Shown: piece by piece, positions 16,991 to 29,800 of the stretch
Layout: every line of letters begins with the position of its first letter
How positions within the stretch are numbered: the first letter of the stretch is position 1
DNA from: Fusarium oxysporum f. sp. lycopersici 4287
Taxonomy: Eukaryota > Ascomycota > Sordariomycetes > Hypocreales > Nectriaceae
Assembly (NCBI RefSeq): GCF_000149955.1
Contig: NC_030989.1
Span: 1,038,552 to 1,102,551, forward strand
Direction of reading: 5' to 3'
Length of the DNA: 64,000 nt
The notes under the pieces: model-generated
What the model was told of the DNA's origin: nothing
What the model saw: the letters and a program-made list of their open reading frames with translations, nothing else
Databases searched by the model: none
Position numbers and translations under genes: made by a program

Positions 16991-17513
16991 AAATTGTCTT
17001 GTAGCAGGGAAGGATATTGGTGTGCAAGAACGAGTTCACGGTTTGGGTTCAAGCGGTCATGATTTGGGATCTCATTATAAACTGTTTTTCTTTTGCTATA
17101 ATAAAAAAATATCTTGATGACGTCATCGACCTTGTTTCTGAGTGTCTCGACTAGGTTTAAATGTTCATTTGGATCTGAGTTCTTGTCATTGAATCATGTG
17201 TGTATAGGTAAAAAATCCTCTGTTAGTGGGACTCTTTCCATTTCTGCGCATGGTAACCTAGAGTATCAATGCCGTGGGCGAATGTAAGCTACCATGGGCC
17301 CGAAGATGATAAAGTGCGTTGATTGCGATGCAAATGCATCAGCAGATGGTATCTAAACAAAAAGAGACCATACAGGTTATGAAACCCATACATTACAAAT
17401 TCCAAAGTCCACCAAAACTCCGTCTCGGATCTCATCATGAAGTCGCAACACTTCGAAGTACTACCCTAATTTGCCGAATCAACCGCAATTACGCAAGTGA
17501 CAATCTCTTCCAC
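16991..17513. other. Convergent 3' region between tps1 and vid27
   Basis: The 3' untranslated regions of two converging genes probably lie here. It is AT-rich near 17080-17110, with an AATAAAAAAATATC-like stretch, and no gene is seen. Confidence 0.5.
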
Positions 17514-20126
17514 TCAATAAGGTGCATTGACAATATCGTCCTTTCCAAGTTTGTATCGGCCACTGTCTCGGGTCCCGATGCGTCCAGAACCTCGACGCGA
17601 ATCACTCAGTCGAACGTTACCAATGATGCTCTCGCGGGTAGGTTTCCTTAGACTTTGTTTTGCGACCATGTTTACTTCGTTGGGCAAAGCAACAATGACG
17701 TTCTTGTCCGAGCCATATTTGAAGTCGTCCGCTTTGACCTCCTCTTCATAACGCTTAATTTTATAAGCTGCCTTCATACCCCGAAGGATTCGCTTCAGGT
17801 TCCATTCGATGATGTAGGGACCGGTTGCAGTGATGATGCTTGTCTCCTCTGCGCCTTCTCCAGTATTGAATTTGGCAGGAGTAAAATCAACCGGTTTTCC
17901 AGTCTCGTGGTAGAACTGGGCCACATGCTCTGGGGTAAGGGCGAGTCGTCGAGGATGCGGTTTATCATTGGCAGCGAAAGGCTTCTCGAAACCAAGCTTA
18001 CCCTCGTTCTTTCCAGACTTCTGTTGGGCGTCAACCAGCAGGATGTAGTTCTTGGTTGTCCCCAAGATCCACCGGCCATCGGCAGAAACGTCAATACCAG
18101 TGATGGGGTCACCAAGCGCAGGAAGCTGTGTCTTGGCTCGAATGCCGAGCCGGTCAAAGAGACGAATGTCACCCTTATTACTTGCAACAGCAATATAGCC
18201 CTTTTCAGTAGTTGCGAGGGCAGAGAAGTCGTTCTTCGAGGCATATTGCTTCATATCAGCATCAACAAGCTTGTTGCCGGACAGACGGGGGTCAACTCGG
18301 TAAAGAGCGTTGTTTGAGACACCCAGGAAGGTCTGTTCAGAAGTCATCTGCGCAAACTTGTTCTCGGGGGCAAATGTGACAACGGGGATGTCATCGTGAA
18401 CGTTCCACTCATCCACAACCTTTCCATACTCAAGGTCCATACGGTAGAGCTTGTTGGGATCTATCTCATTCTGTAAGATGAGATCTCGATCCTCGCTATG
18501 CAGCATGACTTTCTTCGGGTTCATGAGTTTGCCTGAAGGAGTTGTGACTTTGGAAATGTTCGTGGAGAATTCGAGGTGATTGTTGGGTGTATGTTTGAAT
18601 ACACCGATCTTGGAGCCGCGAACGACGAACGAGCGGTCATGCTTGTAACCAACAGCCAATTGTGAGTTGACCTCACCATCAGCGTTCTTGGGGAAGCTAC
18701 TATCGTTCTCCTCATCTGTGTCGTACTCCTCCTCTTGCGCGCGATCATCCTCTAGCTCTTCTTCTTCTTCCTCCTCCTCCTCCTCCTCCTCTTCCTCTGT
18801 GGAAGGCGCATCTTCCATAGTTAGGTCGCCAAATGCGTCAAGAACATACTCGCGTTCTTTGTCTTGCATCTTCGTCCACTTGGTCTCGTTCAGCTTCTCC
18901 CAAATGGCTTGCATAATCGCTTCTTGGAACTTTTCCAGGGTGGGCTGATCCTTAAATCTGAGAAGCCATGATCGTGCAGTTCCATCACTGCTGAAATGGT
19001 TGAAGACGAAGGAGAGATATTCAAAATCAAAGACAGGGTTGAAGTCAGCGACGACAGGAGTACCCAGATACGCCTTATCGTTCGACTCAATCTGGAGCCA
19101 GTATTCCCATTTTCCAACTTCTGAGACTTGAGCAATGACAGAATCATCAACGAGAGCGAAATGACCAGGCTGAGGGTCAAAAACATGGAGTTCAGCCACA
19201 ACAGCGGCATATATCTCCAGAGCCTCGGGAGGGTTGCTAGCGTCCGGACCAGTCAGGACCGGGGCTTCAATTTCCTGTTCTGGGACGAAGGCAGGCTCAC
19301 GCCTAGCAGCGGAATTTGCTTGGGTCTTAGATAACATATCGTCGACAGATTCGATAGATCGAGCTAAAGTTGGGCTATGCAGGGGACTAGCAGGCGGTAT
19401 CGGGTCCTCTTCTTCAAATTCGAACTGCTGAAGGTCGGAGGCAGTTGCTGTAGAATGCGATTTGCGATACTTGCGCTCGTATTGGCACTGCTGAGCAACT
19501 TGCACAAACTGCTGTACCTGGGATGATGTAACAGAAGGGTCGCAAACGAACTGGAAGAGGTCACCAGTATCACCGCTTAAATCCTTCCAAGCAAGAACTT
19601 TGTCACCACTCTCTCGAATCTCGGAACGAAACGACAGAGCTTCGTCGAGTAGGAAGGTCTTCTCGTCTTTCTCAGATGCGAGGGCGTCGATTTCGGCGTC
19701 TTCACCCTCTTCTTCGGCAAGAAGCTCTGCCTCACCTTCTTCAAAGACGCGTTGAACAACAAGCTGGTACTGGAACTCCTGGTTTGTGCGTCGAATGCGG
19801 ATAGCCGAGTCTCGAAAAATGAGTTCGGAATAGCCCTTAGGAGATAAGGGTCGAACAAGGTAGAGCTGTCCCTGTGGAAGCTCGATCAATGCCTCCTGCG
19901 TGCTTGAGCCGAATATCAGTTTGCCGACTTGAGAACGATAGTGTTAGTAGACTTGCACGAGAATGAAAAACGGCGCAGCAGAAGGGGGGAGATGCAGAAG
20001 TGGTGGAAGAGATAAGGCACAAAGCAGCGAGGCTGTTCGTCTTTATGCTCAAAATGTAGATGTTGGTTGTAAGGTGGGAGCAGGGATGATGCGGGGCAGT
20101 CACTTACTTCCTCGTAAGGCGAACAT
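17514..20126 (-). CDS. VID27: VID27-family cytoplasmic protein
   Basis: Exons are 20126-20108 and 19927-17514, giving 810 aa. The first exon codes only MFALRG plus one base. The 180-nt intron has a GTAAGT donor, and its acceptor CTCAAG restores the family N-terminus (MFALRGIGKLIFGSSTQ). The N-terminal region (SELIFRDSAIRIRRTN) and the middle PH-like part are followed by an acidic run with 14 consecutive Glu at 384-397. The C-terminal third is the beta-propeller-like VID27 domain (for example ISADGRWILGTT-type repeats and TGPYIIEWNLKRILRG). The yeast homologue was named from a vacuolar import and degradation screen of fructose-1,6-bisphosphatase; its biochemical role is poorly defined. Family assignment is firm; function is not. 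Confidence 0.93.
18756..18797. repeat. CTY trinucleotide repeat encoding polyglutamate in vid27
   Basis: Fourteen consecutive GAR codons (read on the minus strand) encode Glu384-397. Seven central codons are identical GAG. The repeat sits in an acidic, probably disordered linker. Confidence 0.9.
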
Positions 20127-21175
20127 GCTGACCCTGGGCTTTCAACAGAGGAAAGAAGGAATAGGGCAAAGATAGAAAGAAAGTGTGTGATGCGACACTT
20201 GCACGGCTGGTGTTATTGTTGTTGGCGTTGAATCAGGGAGTCGTGGCGAGTATCTCCCTAAGGCTAGGATGAAAGATTAGAAAAGGAGGAAGGCGAAAGT
20301 CGACGATGCTGTCGGTACACGACAAACAGATAAAAAAGTTGTGACGTGACAAGACACCAGAGCAGGAACAGGCAGAACCAGACCAAGCACCTTCCCATTC
20401 GCTCACTAAGGCACCTTCGGTATTTCTTTAGGCACGGTAGGTAGCTCCCGCGTTGTCTTGTGACAGTAAAAAGGAAATGGAAATTGCACCAAAGGCGGCC
20501 GGGATTGACTGGACCAACAGCTTAGGCAGGATCAAGCTTGAGCGTGTAAGGAGGACGAAGTGCGTCATAACATGGAGGAAGTACTGTATGAGAAAAAGGC
20601 TGTGACTGCCTCCCGCCTTTTTTCTTTGTGTACTTTGAAGAAACCTGGGTTGGAGGGGTGAAGAAGGAGGGGTCATTGGATGTTTGCCACAACTGACGTG
20701 CGCCACTGAGGCTAGTGGACCAGGGGTATTTGGGAATAGTTACAGGTGAAGGAGGATTAGGAGAAGATTGGCTTGGGGAAGCGAGAAAGCTCGAGACCTC
20801 CATTCTAAGCGAAAAAGAAAAAAGGACCTAGGGATGCTCAGTATGAATTTGGGGGCCTTGAGACTAGTTATCCCTGGCATCGTGGTTTGTTCATAAGAAC
20901 AACAAGATTCTTTATCGAGCTATTTAACATAAATGACCACATAAACACAGATAATTGAACTGCGATTCACGACAATGTTGGTTGGCTACGTCAACTGCTA
21001 GTAATACTAGTGAGATAAATCTTGATTCAATATCACCAAACGCATAACAATACCTTAGTTTACCATGGAATTTCCCGTATGTGCCTTCCAGCCAGTTGTC
21101 CTAAGATGGTGAATTATTCTGGCACATAAAAGATCTCCAACAATGATTAGGCAAATGTATACATCCTTGCTTCGA
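20127..21175. other. vid27 upstream region
   Basis: No gene is supported between the vid27 start and the stop codon of the flavoprotein gene on the same strand. Open frames on the minus strand near 20430-20800 are low-complexity and have no recognisable motif. Confidence 0.5.
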
Positions 21176-23052
21176 TCAAAGTTCACTTTCAGCCTGAACA
21201 CGAATGCCTCCCTCCTCTTCGTCACCGGCTTCATATCCCTCCCATTCATTAGGTGGTTCCGGGCGAGAAATACCAGCAAATTTATCTACAGCCAACCGGG
21301 CCACATTCTTGCCCATCAAAGCACTGGTTTCCATGCATGACACGAAGCTCTCAATACCAGACGTGTAGTATACACCCTCACCGATAAGAGGGTCCTCAAA
21401 TGTGACACGAGGGAGCTCAACAGGGTAAGAGTTGAACCAGTGAGGATGATACCAAGAGATAGGATTGGAAGTACTTGCATCATCCTGTAACTTTCCAGAA
21501 ATCACAGAGTCTGGGATGTCGGTGCCCAAAAGACGTGTGAGGAAATCGGCAGTGACGGGTGTGGGCGAGAAGATCTTATAGACACGCTCCTTCTGACCTG
21601 TCTTAGGGTTGACGACATATTTCAATGTGCTAATAGAGTAGAAGCCAGTACGTCCGACTCCGTCGGCCCCTTTCCCCGGTTCTTCGTCTTCACCAAGAGT
21701 AGTGTAGACGGTAGCGGGCGCTTTGCTTCCGGGCTTCAAGCCAAAGAATTCGGGACTGAGCTCCAAAGGTGATGCAAAGAGTGTAACATGCAGTTTAGTA
21801 TAGGGGATCTCATCGATTTTGTGATCGAGAACACCCTCTCCAGCTTTTATGTTACTGAACTGCCAGGGGTTGGCGATGATGACATTATCAAACTCGACAT
21901 CATATTCTTTCGAAGTGTCGTCCTTTGAGCTAGCATCTTTCGTTGTGATGACATACACTGGCGAAGATGACCGCGTTTTCTTTTGGACTTTTTCGATTGA
22001 AGCCACGGTCGTGTTGCGAGAGATAGAAGCTCCGCTCTCTATCACCATATGCTCAAAGATACGCCAGTTGCCGCTCTCCACAGACATCGCGTTGTCGGTT
22101 GCCAACGAAACCTATCGTAGTTAGGCAAGAAGCGTGCAAGGGGTCATACCTTCCACTTACTAGAGTCTCTAGACCATGGATATAAGCCAAGTTGGAAGCA
22201 TAGTTGACACGTGTGCCAACCTGTAAGATCTCACGGGCGAAACGAGGATCAATTTCCTGTCCAGTTAGCTATCATCTCTTTTCAATTGAACAGTTTGAAC
22301 TTACGTTTTGCTTTAACATCTGCTCTCCCGTTATACTTGTAATCTCGTTCCATCCCAATTGTTCGGCTCTCTGAGTGAGCGACTTGAAAGGAAAGTAAGG
22401 GGCTTCGTATAACTTGAGGAAATGTTCGATCATGGCATCCACGATTTGTTTGGACCTGTAGGGTGCGAGCCCATATCTCCAAAACATCTTGGCCAGATCC
22501 CACCATGCCCAAGACCCCTCGGTCGTCTGGAAGACGAACTCGTAGCCATCCCATATAACAGTCATATCATCCCTCGCGAGACGGTGGGGCTCGCTCACTG
22601 GGAGATGGTAGCGTTCACTGGCGTTGGCAAGAATATGATTGGCGCCAACAAAGATAGACGCGCCGAGCTCGATGGGCAGAGAAGGGTCATTATACGCAGG
22701 GACTGTCAATGTACGGCCTCCAATGCGATCCGTCTTTTCAAAGATAGTGATATTAATAGCAATATCCTCTTCTATAGCATATTGCCACAGATGGAAGGCT
22801 GCTGACGACCCAGCAGCTCCAGCCCCTACACTCCAAGTTAGTACATGCCCGGCCTGATATAGGGATTGATCGGCAGCATTGTGAAGGAATACATCTGTAG
22901 CACTTAGGGTTTGTGTTCTAAACATGTCTCTAAAATACCGAAATGAACTACGAACCAATGATGGCGACGTTGTGAACATCTTCTGCTCTACACAGGACAC
23001 TTGCGAGGGCGCCGAGGAGAGCCAAATGTAACATGCTGGTTAAAGTCATCAT
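21176..23052 (-). CDS. Prenylcysteine lyase/oxidase-like FAD protein, secreted or vacuolar
   Basis: Exons are 23052-22956, 22825-22305, 22256-22161 and 22111-21176, giving 549 aa. Residues 1-23 form a signal peptide (hydrophobic LHLALLGALASVL). A Rossmann FAD motif GAGAAGSSAAF lies at about 33-43, with a downstream GGRTLTV typical of the amine-oxidase/prenylcysteine-oxidase fold. The C-terminal half resembles the prenylcysteine lyase domain, with TVYTTLGEDEEPG, IFSPTPVTADFL and a final YYTSGIESFVSCMETSALMGKNVA. Family members oxidatively cleave the thioether of farnesyl- or geranylgeranyl-cysteine during prenyl-protein turnover, releasing H2O2. The exact substrate here is inferred from the family. 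Exon 1 uses a GTTCGT donor, which is non-standard but keeps the nucleotide-binding motif intact. A second ATG directly follows the first. Confidence 0.85.
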
Positions 23053-23799
23053 GTTTCACGATAATGAGATGAATGTGTAGAATCCAGGTCGCCTCGAGTA
23101 TTTCGATGGAAGAAATCGAATGATGTCCCAAGTGAGACGTGAGCGTCCATTCACGTGACTCAGAAGCCGTTGGCTCTAGGGAAGGACAGATAAACAATGT
23201 GTCCAGACAACTCTAAATCCGCATGGAAATAAGCAGTACCTGATGGGTAGTCCCCTATACAAAGGAACGAGAACCGGTGTTGGGCTGATTGCTTACATTC
23301 GCAGCCCGAATAATCGCATTGTTTCGAAGACTGGTTTTAGTAAATCATGGATGGCATCGTTCACAAGTCAAGGCGCGCTGTCAGTACCGGCGCCCAGCTG
23401 AAATCAATCCGCGTTCATGAGAAGTAGCGTGCAACGGGCATCAAGACAACAGAATAGTGTTTCAACAATAAATTTGGTATCTCAATGTGCCACTAAGTTC
23501 CCTAGTGATTCATCCTTGTGGAATCCAGAAAATAATCCATACCTAGCCCCACGCCGTTTTGCGCAACCCTTCATCTCGTAACAAAGATTATCCAGGGAAT
23601 CATTATCCATCCTCATAAACGCCAAGCTAAATGCAAAATTATGCAACCTTCCCGTGAAAACAGAGACTGAAGGTCAAGAAGATCACACAAGACTGTACAA
23701 CAAATCTTTTTTTGGCCTTCCGTATTCGTGAAATCCGTAACTCCTAATCAAGTCGTGAAATATGAAATGTAATAAGTGAACTGAAGTAACAGGTGAAGA
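23053..23799. other. Region between frq and the prenylcysteine-oxidase-like gene
   Basis: The 3' flank of frq and the promoter of the next minus-strand gene. No gene is seen. In Neurospora an antisense frq transcript (qrf) starts downstream of frq; nothing in the sequence alone shows one here. Confidence 0.45.
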
Positions 23800-26700
23800 T
23801 TAAGCGCTTTCCTCGCTACTGCTGTAACCACTTTCGATCGCTCCAGCAGTATCAACAGAACTCTCATGTGAAAGCGCCGGGTTGGCGCTATTACTCTTGC
23901 TTGCGCCCCGAGCAGTGCCAGCAGCCGCAGCAGCGCTACTGGTACGGCGTGCGGCTTGTCGGGGCCGATTTGGCAACGCCTTTGGGCCCCGATTGATGTC
24001 ATAAATATTCTGATTCGGCGAATCATCAGGTTCATCACCTTCTTCGTCGCCACTGCTAAGATCAACGCCATCAGGATATCCATCTGAATGGCGTTGCACT
24101 GTTCGTTGGCCAATAAGTTCTCTTAAAGACGAAGACATGTCGCCATCGTCCGAATCATCATAATCGTCATCGGCTGTAGACTCGGTAGGGCTGAACGGCG
24201 GAAAGAAGATTGCAGGGGGAGGCAGCGAAACTGGTGTCAGCCGCTTGATACGGCCTGACATGTATTCAATCTCAATGGGAAGAGAACGCGTAGCAGGAAG
24301 CGATTTTGAAGCTCCCAAGTCCGGTGAGGACGTTGACATAGTCGCCAATCGCCGAATGATACCATCCGTGTTTTCATTAAACCTTCTACCACCAACTTGC
24401 GGTAACGCAGACAAATCATCTTGCTTAGGTCGCTTGGTTGAAACAACAACCATGAAATGGTCTTCAGGTAAAACTCCTCCTAAGCCGCAAGGCTCAAGGG
24501 GGAAGTGCTGCATGTACTGCGCATTATCAGACCACGTGAAGTCCAGATCAACCTCGCTTACATCGTCGGCATCGTCGGTCAGGCTTGGTGGATCTTCACT
24601 ATCGACATCCATCGCTGTACTTTGCTGACTAGACAAGGGCCCACGATCAGTTAACGGCCGATAGTTGATGAAAGAACCAGAATCTGTTCGTCGGAGAGGT
24701 GATGGAGGGATCTTGAAGTTATCTTGATCTGTCTGAGTGTGACTAGAAGCGCGCATCTGCGTCGTTGGCGACATATCTCCGGGATCTCCAGATAGATCCG
24801 TGCAAAATGGGGCACCACTATAGTAGATAATGGCACCATCATGGCGGCGCTTTCTGCGACTGGAGGCTCCTGAGCCACTCAGTCCCCATCTCGATTCACC
24901 AATATTGCTTTCCTCTGGGGGACCAAAGGAAGAAACGGTTTCATCGAGTGATGTCTGGCCACCCGATGAATCCTGCTGAGCGAACAAGGGCTTGTAATGG
25001 AAGCTTTCGGATGGAGCACAAAGCTGCGGGTCAAACTTCAAGCCATTCTTGCTTGAGCTTCCAGACTGGAACTCGTCCCCTGTGGAACGCCCAGTTTTCT
25101 GACGCTTGCGCTTCTTTTCCATTCCATCTTCAGTGTCGTCTGTAGATGGACTCTTTTGGGAGTTATATCCAGAGCTGTCGCTGCTGAATCTTGTTCCCTC
25201 TGTTCCGCCTCGCCATCGAATCTTTCGGCCATCGGGCGACAGCTGAAATTTTGTGCTTATTCCCGAAACAGCTGAACGGACAAAGTCGGGCGTCACATTG
25301 ATCATATGAAGTTGAGCCAAATTGCACAACAAATTCAGATAAACCCATCCCTCAGCATCAGGGTGCACATCCTCGCTATGTTGTTCAGCTAGTAGCTCCG
25401 GAGGTACCAAGCCCAGATGGCGAATATAATCCATGTTCTCGGCTGGAACCTGGGCACGGTCAGGGTCTAAATCACGAGGTCGTGTGGGCCGTTGCTCGGG
25501 TAAGGTCGTCATAGGAGAAGTGTTTGTGCCTGACCCTGTACTGTTACCATTACCACCGGACTCGGTATTGTCGCCATTGGAATTGGAGGCAGAGGCATTG
25601 TCAGCAGATCGACTCTTTTTGCCGGAGTGACCAGATTGCTGCTCAAGGGGAAGAATTCGAGCTTCTCTCGTGGGTTCTTTACCGCTGGTCTGTAATGCTG
25701 GTGGTTCGTGAATAGAATTTGATGTGTTTGACATAGTGGGCTGTGTCTCCGCGACAACTGGTGCTAGAGCTGCAGAACTTCCACTCGGCAACACGGGCTG
25801 CTTCTTCACCACATGGCGCCCACGGATCTTTCCTGTGAATAATTGTTCAAGTCGGCGAACAACAAGCTTCTTTCTCTCTTTCTCCGTCATAATCATGTGT
25901 CTCGGGTATAACCCTTCGGGGATATCACGGAGGTAACTTTCAACTGCCTCAGACGACTTGGCCTGGGAGCCCATGCTAGGACGGCTCAAAGACGTTCCCG
26001 AATTGGCGCCGGTTGACATAGAGGCGTATGCAGAGTCGGCAGGGCGAAAATTTGACCCTGAAGAAGATGAGGCATGTTTCGATCCAGATCCAGAATACAT
26101 CTTTTCGCGAGTAGCGTGTCGAGACTTCTTTGTGTTCTGTGTCGAGGACGCGTTAGGGGACCCCTCAAGACTTGCAGCGAAATCTCGGAGCGTCGCCTCC
26201 AACTCTCTTTTCTTCTTTTTCGGTAGTCCATGAACCTTTATTTCGAATAGCTTCTCCTTTCGGAGCATATCGGGACCGGTGTTCTTATATCGCTTAAGTT
26301 CTTCCCTCAGCTTCTGTATCTCTACCGTGAGATCATCGATAACGCTTCTGTAATCGTCTGCACTGCTGCTGTGTGCCGCGGTGAGCTTAGGGGGGGCAAG
26401 TTGGTGATTGTAGTGAATTTTCTCTTCATTCGAAGAATCGGACTCTTTTTGAAAGAAAGGGGGGTCAACTGCCAACCCAATCAGTCTCCTACTCAATTCA
26501 ATTTCTAACACTGCTCTTACCTTCCATGACGTTGCTGTCGAAAGTTGCCGTTGGGTTTTGATTTGACTGGTCAAACCATGTATTGGGATCGCTCTGGCCT
26601 GTCTCATGACTATCGCCTGATGAGTTTCGTCGAGGTGATCCTGTCTTAGTTGTCTTGACAGCAGGCCCTGAGCCCTGGCCGGCCTTAATTGATGCATTTT

Positions 26701-26827
26701 GTGCTAGCCGGTGATGGCGCAGGGTGACAGAGTTCGCGGGAGAGGTACGCCGAGGGAGAGGATGGCCAGTCTTGGACGAAGACGGCGGAGGTTGCGTTCC
26801 GTGGTAAGTGGTTTCGTTAAATGGCAT
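23800..26827 (-). CDS. frq: FREQUENCY, negative element of the circadian clock
   Basis: Exons are 26827-26521 and 26468-23800 (intron 26520-26469), giving 991 aa, close to the 989 aa of Neurospora FRQ. Family landmarks: HPLPRRTSP near 22-30; NPTATFDSN and [15 protein letters not shown] on either side of the intron; a coiled coil for dimerisation (about 140-165, [19 protein letters not shown]); [11 protein letters not shown]; a casein-kinase-binding type region near 281-320 ([15 protein letters not shown]); a second conserved block near 447-526 ([14 protein letters not shown]); a nuclear localisation signal KKRKRQK near 554-560; and the conserved [15 protein letters not shown] near 764-778, in the part of FRQ that contacts the helicase FRH. 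FRQ with FRH and CK1 represses the White Collar complex. The protein is Ser/Thr-rich, as expected for a multiply phosphorylated protein. Confidence 0.96.
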
Positions 26828-29800
26828 TGTCTTTCATAAAATTGATGGATGGTTTAGCATTTCCTGGACTGTGAAGCAGCAAGCATGTCGTGAAAATAGT
26901 CGCCGAGAAGGGTCCTGGTATAGACCTAAGGGTCCGACGATCCGTGACGTAGGACCTGGAAGCACCTTGCAGTGGGCTGAGAGCCTGAACGTCAGGGGAA
27001 TCATTAGCACAATCCATAGGTTTACGAAGCAGCGGGATGATGGAGGGTATGAGCAATGAAGGTTCTCACAAACGACAGAGACGAGCTCCTATTGGCTGTG
27101 GGGTGAGGACCGATCGATCGATCGAGGCTTCATCGCCAAATGACGAAAGATGATGAGACGCAGGTTACAGTGTCTCAGGAGGGGAAAATACCGGGTGTTT
27201 CTGGGACACTCACCGTTTCCAAAAACTACATCAAGGCAATTGGAGCCTTCTTATGCGTTCCTCTGCCAAATCTCCCAAAATTTCTCCGATTCAACAAAAC
27301 GTTGATTGATAGTTTCCCGAATAGCGTCGTTGTATGTGCGTGGGTGGTGTTGAGTTGGCGCGAATCAGAACTTATCTCCACAGTCAAGCCGGGCCACAAA
27401 CAAAGGTTGCATCCACCCGAAAAAGAGTCGCAGTCGTTCAATGGTGATCTTTGGTCGAACGAGGAAGCTCCTGGAAGCTTGATTTATTCACTAGAGAAAT
27501 CGTTCGAGGTGCCAATCCTCGTCGGTGCCCCAGTGTGTTTTGAACCAGGTTTGCAATAATGCAATACTTTGTGATTTAGTACTTCTTGTAGTTCGTTGCT
27601 TGATTGTGAATTCAGATCGTTGTGCGAATTACTGGAGTCAGTGGCTCGGAGGCGCGTTCGCGTGAGGTGTTGATACGGAATGCTGATCAAGTAAAAACGT
27701 TGCCTCTTCGAGTGTCGTGTGGTGAAGCCAGGAAGCCTATGCGGTGCAGAAATAACAGAAAGATAATACAGCTTCAAGGGCTGAAATGTGTTGGAAAGAA
27801 GAGAGAGCAAGCGGTGGAGTCAGGTATTCCAACGGTCGATATATGAACAGACCAGGGTGGCACCGAGGTGGCACTGAAGCCGATGGGTGTGAAGAAGCTG
27901 GAAGTAGGAGAAGCGACTGCTTACTACTGTTCCACGGAGCTGAAGGGGCAGAGGAGGTCTGGGCGAGAAAACGGGATCGGGGTTGGTGAGGAGTTCAAGC
28001 TGAGCCTGAAGAGCTCAGGAGTCAAGTCAAGTTGAAAAAACAAGAAGAGTAAACAAGCCACAAACCGGAAAACCCGTCTTGGAAGGATACTTAACAGGAG
28101 GAATCTTATTAAGGCTGAAGGCCGATGGCGAGTCTGGGGGGCAAATTCGAGACAGTGGCAGTGGGCAGTGGGAAGAGGGCATTCAGGGCCTCCACCAGAG
28201 GCAGAAGAGTTTTGTCCTTCACTCCCGGTGCAGTAGAGAGACAGTGAGGTACTATCCATGCGCACCCGCCAGGGCAGCCGAGTCCCGGAGCGCGGAGGCG
28301 GCACCCATTCACAGTTGGTACGAGCAGTACAAGGCGAAGGCGGCGAGGGGGAAAGGTTGGGCTGAGCGAGGATGCCAGGTTGGGACGAGGATGCAAGAGC
28401 TAGAATGATAGATCGAGCCCTTATTGCTCCGATTTCCAAGTCGTTGGAGAAGCATTGAGATCAGAGACCATCGGACCCAGAAAAAGCCAAAAGCAGGGAC
28501 CTCCTCTAACGGGCTCAACTAGCGCCTCGGTGCACCACTTGATAGTGTGGACCTCTAATTCGTTCACTCCTTTCTTCAGTGGCCACGCCAACCTGCTCAT
28601 GTTTTATTCCGCGACCCGCTAGGGACCAGGTTCATATCAGGGCAGACTTTCAGGGTCGTTGTTGAATCTTATTACGATCACACCCCTTTGACTTGTCACC
28701 TCCGTCGCCTTCGCTTACGCCCCGGCTTTGTTTGAGTGCGGGGGCTAGAGAGCATATCTTGACCAATAGCGAATCAGTTTGTTGGATGAAAGAAAAGTGA
28801 GGCCCAGTGTCTTCCACAATTTCTAATAAGCGAGTCGCCCTGTTTTCTATCACCCTCTGTGTCAAAGCTGGCTGCTGATCTTGGTTTTTGTCTGTCATCG
28901 GTCCATGCTTGACCAAGGCAATTTGGTTTGGAGGCTTCCAGACTTCCGCCGGGTGCTAAACAGAACCTGGCACTTTGTGCATTTGCCGGATGCTTTTCAT
29001 TTACCGAACTGACTATCAACTCACATGCTGTCTCCTAAATAGCTTCAGTTTCTTGGATACAAGTGAACTCCCCTGATCTCTCATTGGCTTTGAATCATAA
29101 ATGGCCCCATTGTTCTGTCGAGACACCACCAAAAGAACCGGCGGTTCTGAACCCTTGTCTAAGTACTTCAACACAGTTCGAGTCAACGAGAGACCAGGCC
29201 AATTATCGAAAGTCAAGGAATATGGGCTGTGGTGGTTGCTAGGTACCCACTCTATACCCGAAACTCAACTCTGCCAGGAAAATGATCTCCAGTAATCTCA
29301 AACACAAACAAACCCGATACCATGTTAAAAGGCAAACATCTGCAATCGCCATTTTATATTGCTATCTTTCAGTTTCTTGCTTATCTGACCCCCGAGCAAG
29401 TATTTCGCACTTCCTCACCTTATCATCTCACGATATTCTCTGTTGATGTGTGAGATATCCTGACACAAACCACCGGGGAACCGGACTCGCGGTGTTTATG
29501 GCTGGAGACCACGCGTACCTAATACCTGACAGGCCCCATGCACGTCCCAAAACTCTTTCCAAGTTTTTGACATTCAATTTCGTGATGCCTCTGCATAGTA
29601 ATTCCCTGTTGCAGTTCACAGCAAGCTAACATGCTCAGAGTAGAGATTGTGGCCTTTTCCGGCATGCGATGTGACACGATATACTCCAGCCAAAACCCCT
29701 AAAAACCTGTCATTGACTGCCCAACTGAGGCTCTGGCTTGCAGATCATTTGCCATGTGACGTCGATCCGTCATCCCAAGTGAGGAAATCCAGGGTCCTTG

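Noticed and set aside
27924..28439. 171-codon minus-strand open frame upstream of frq
   Set aside because: Low-complexity Ser/Pro/Leu composition, mirrored by a plus-strand frame of similar length, and no family resemblance. It may overlap the frq leader.
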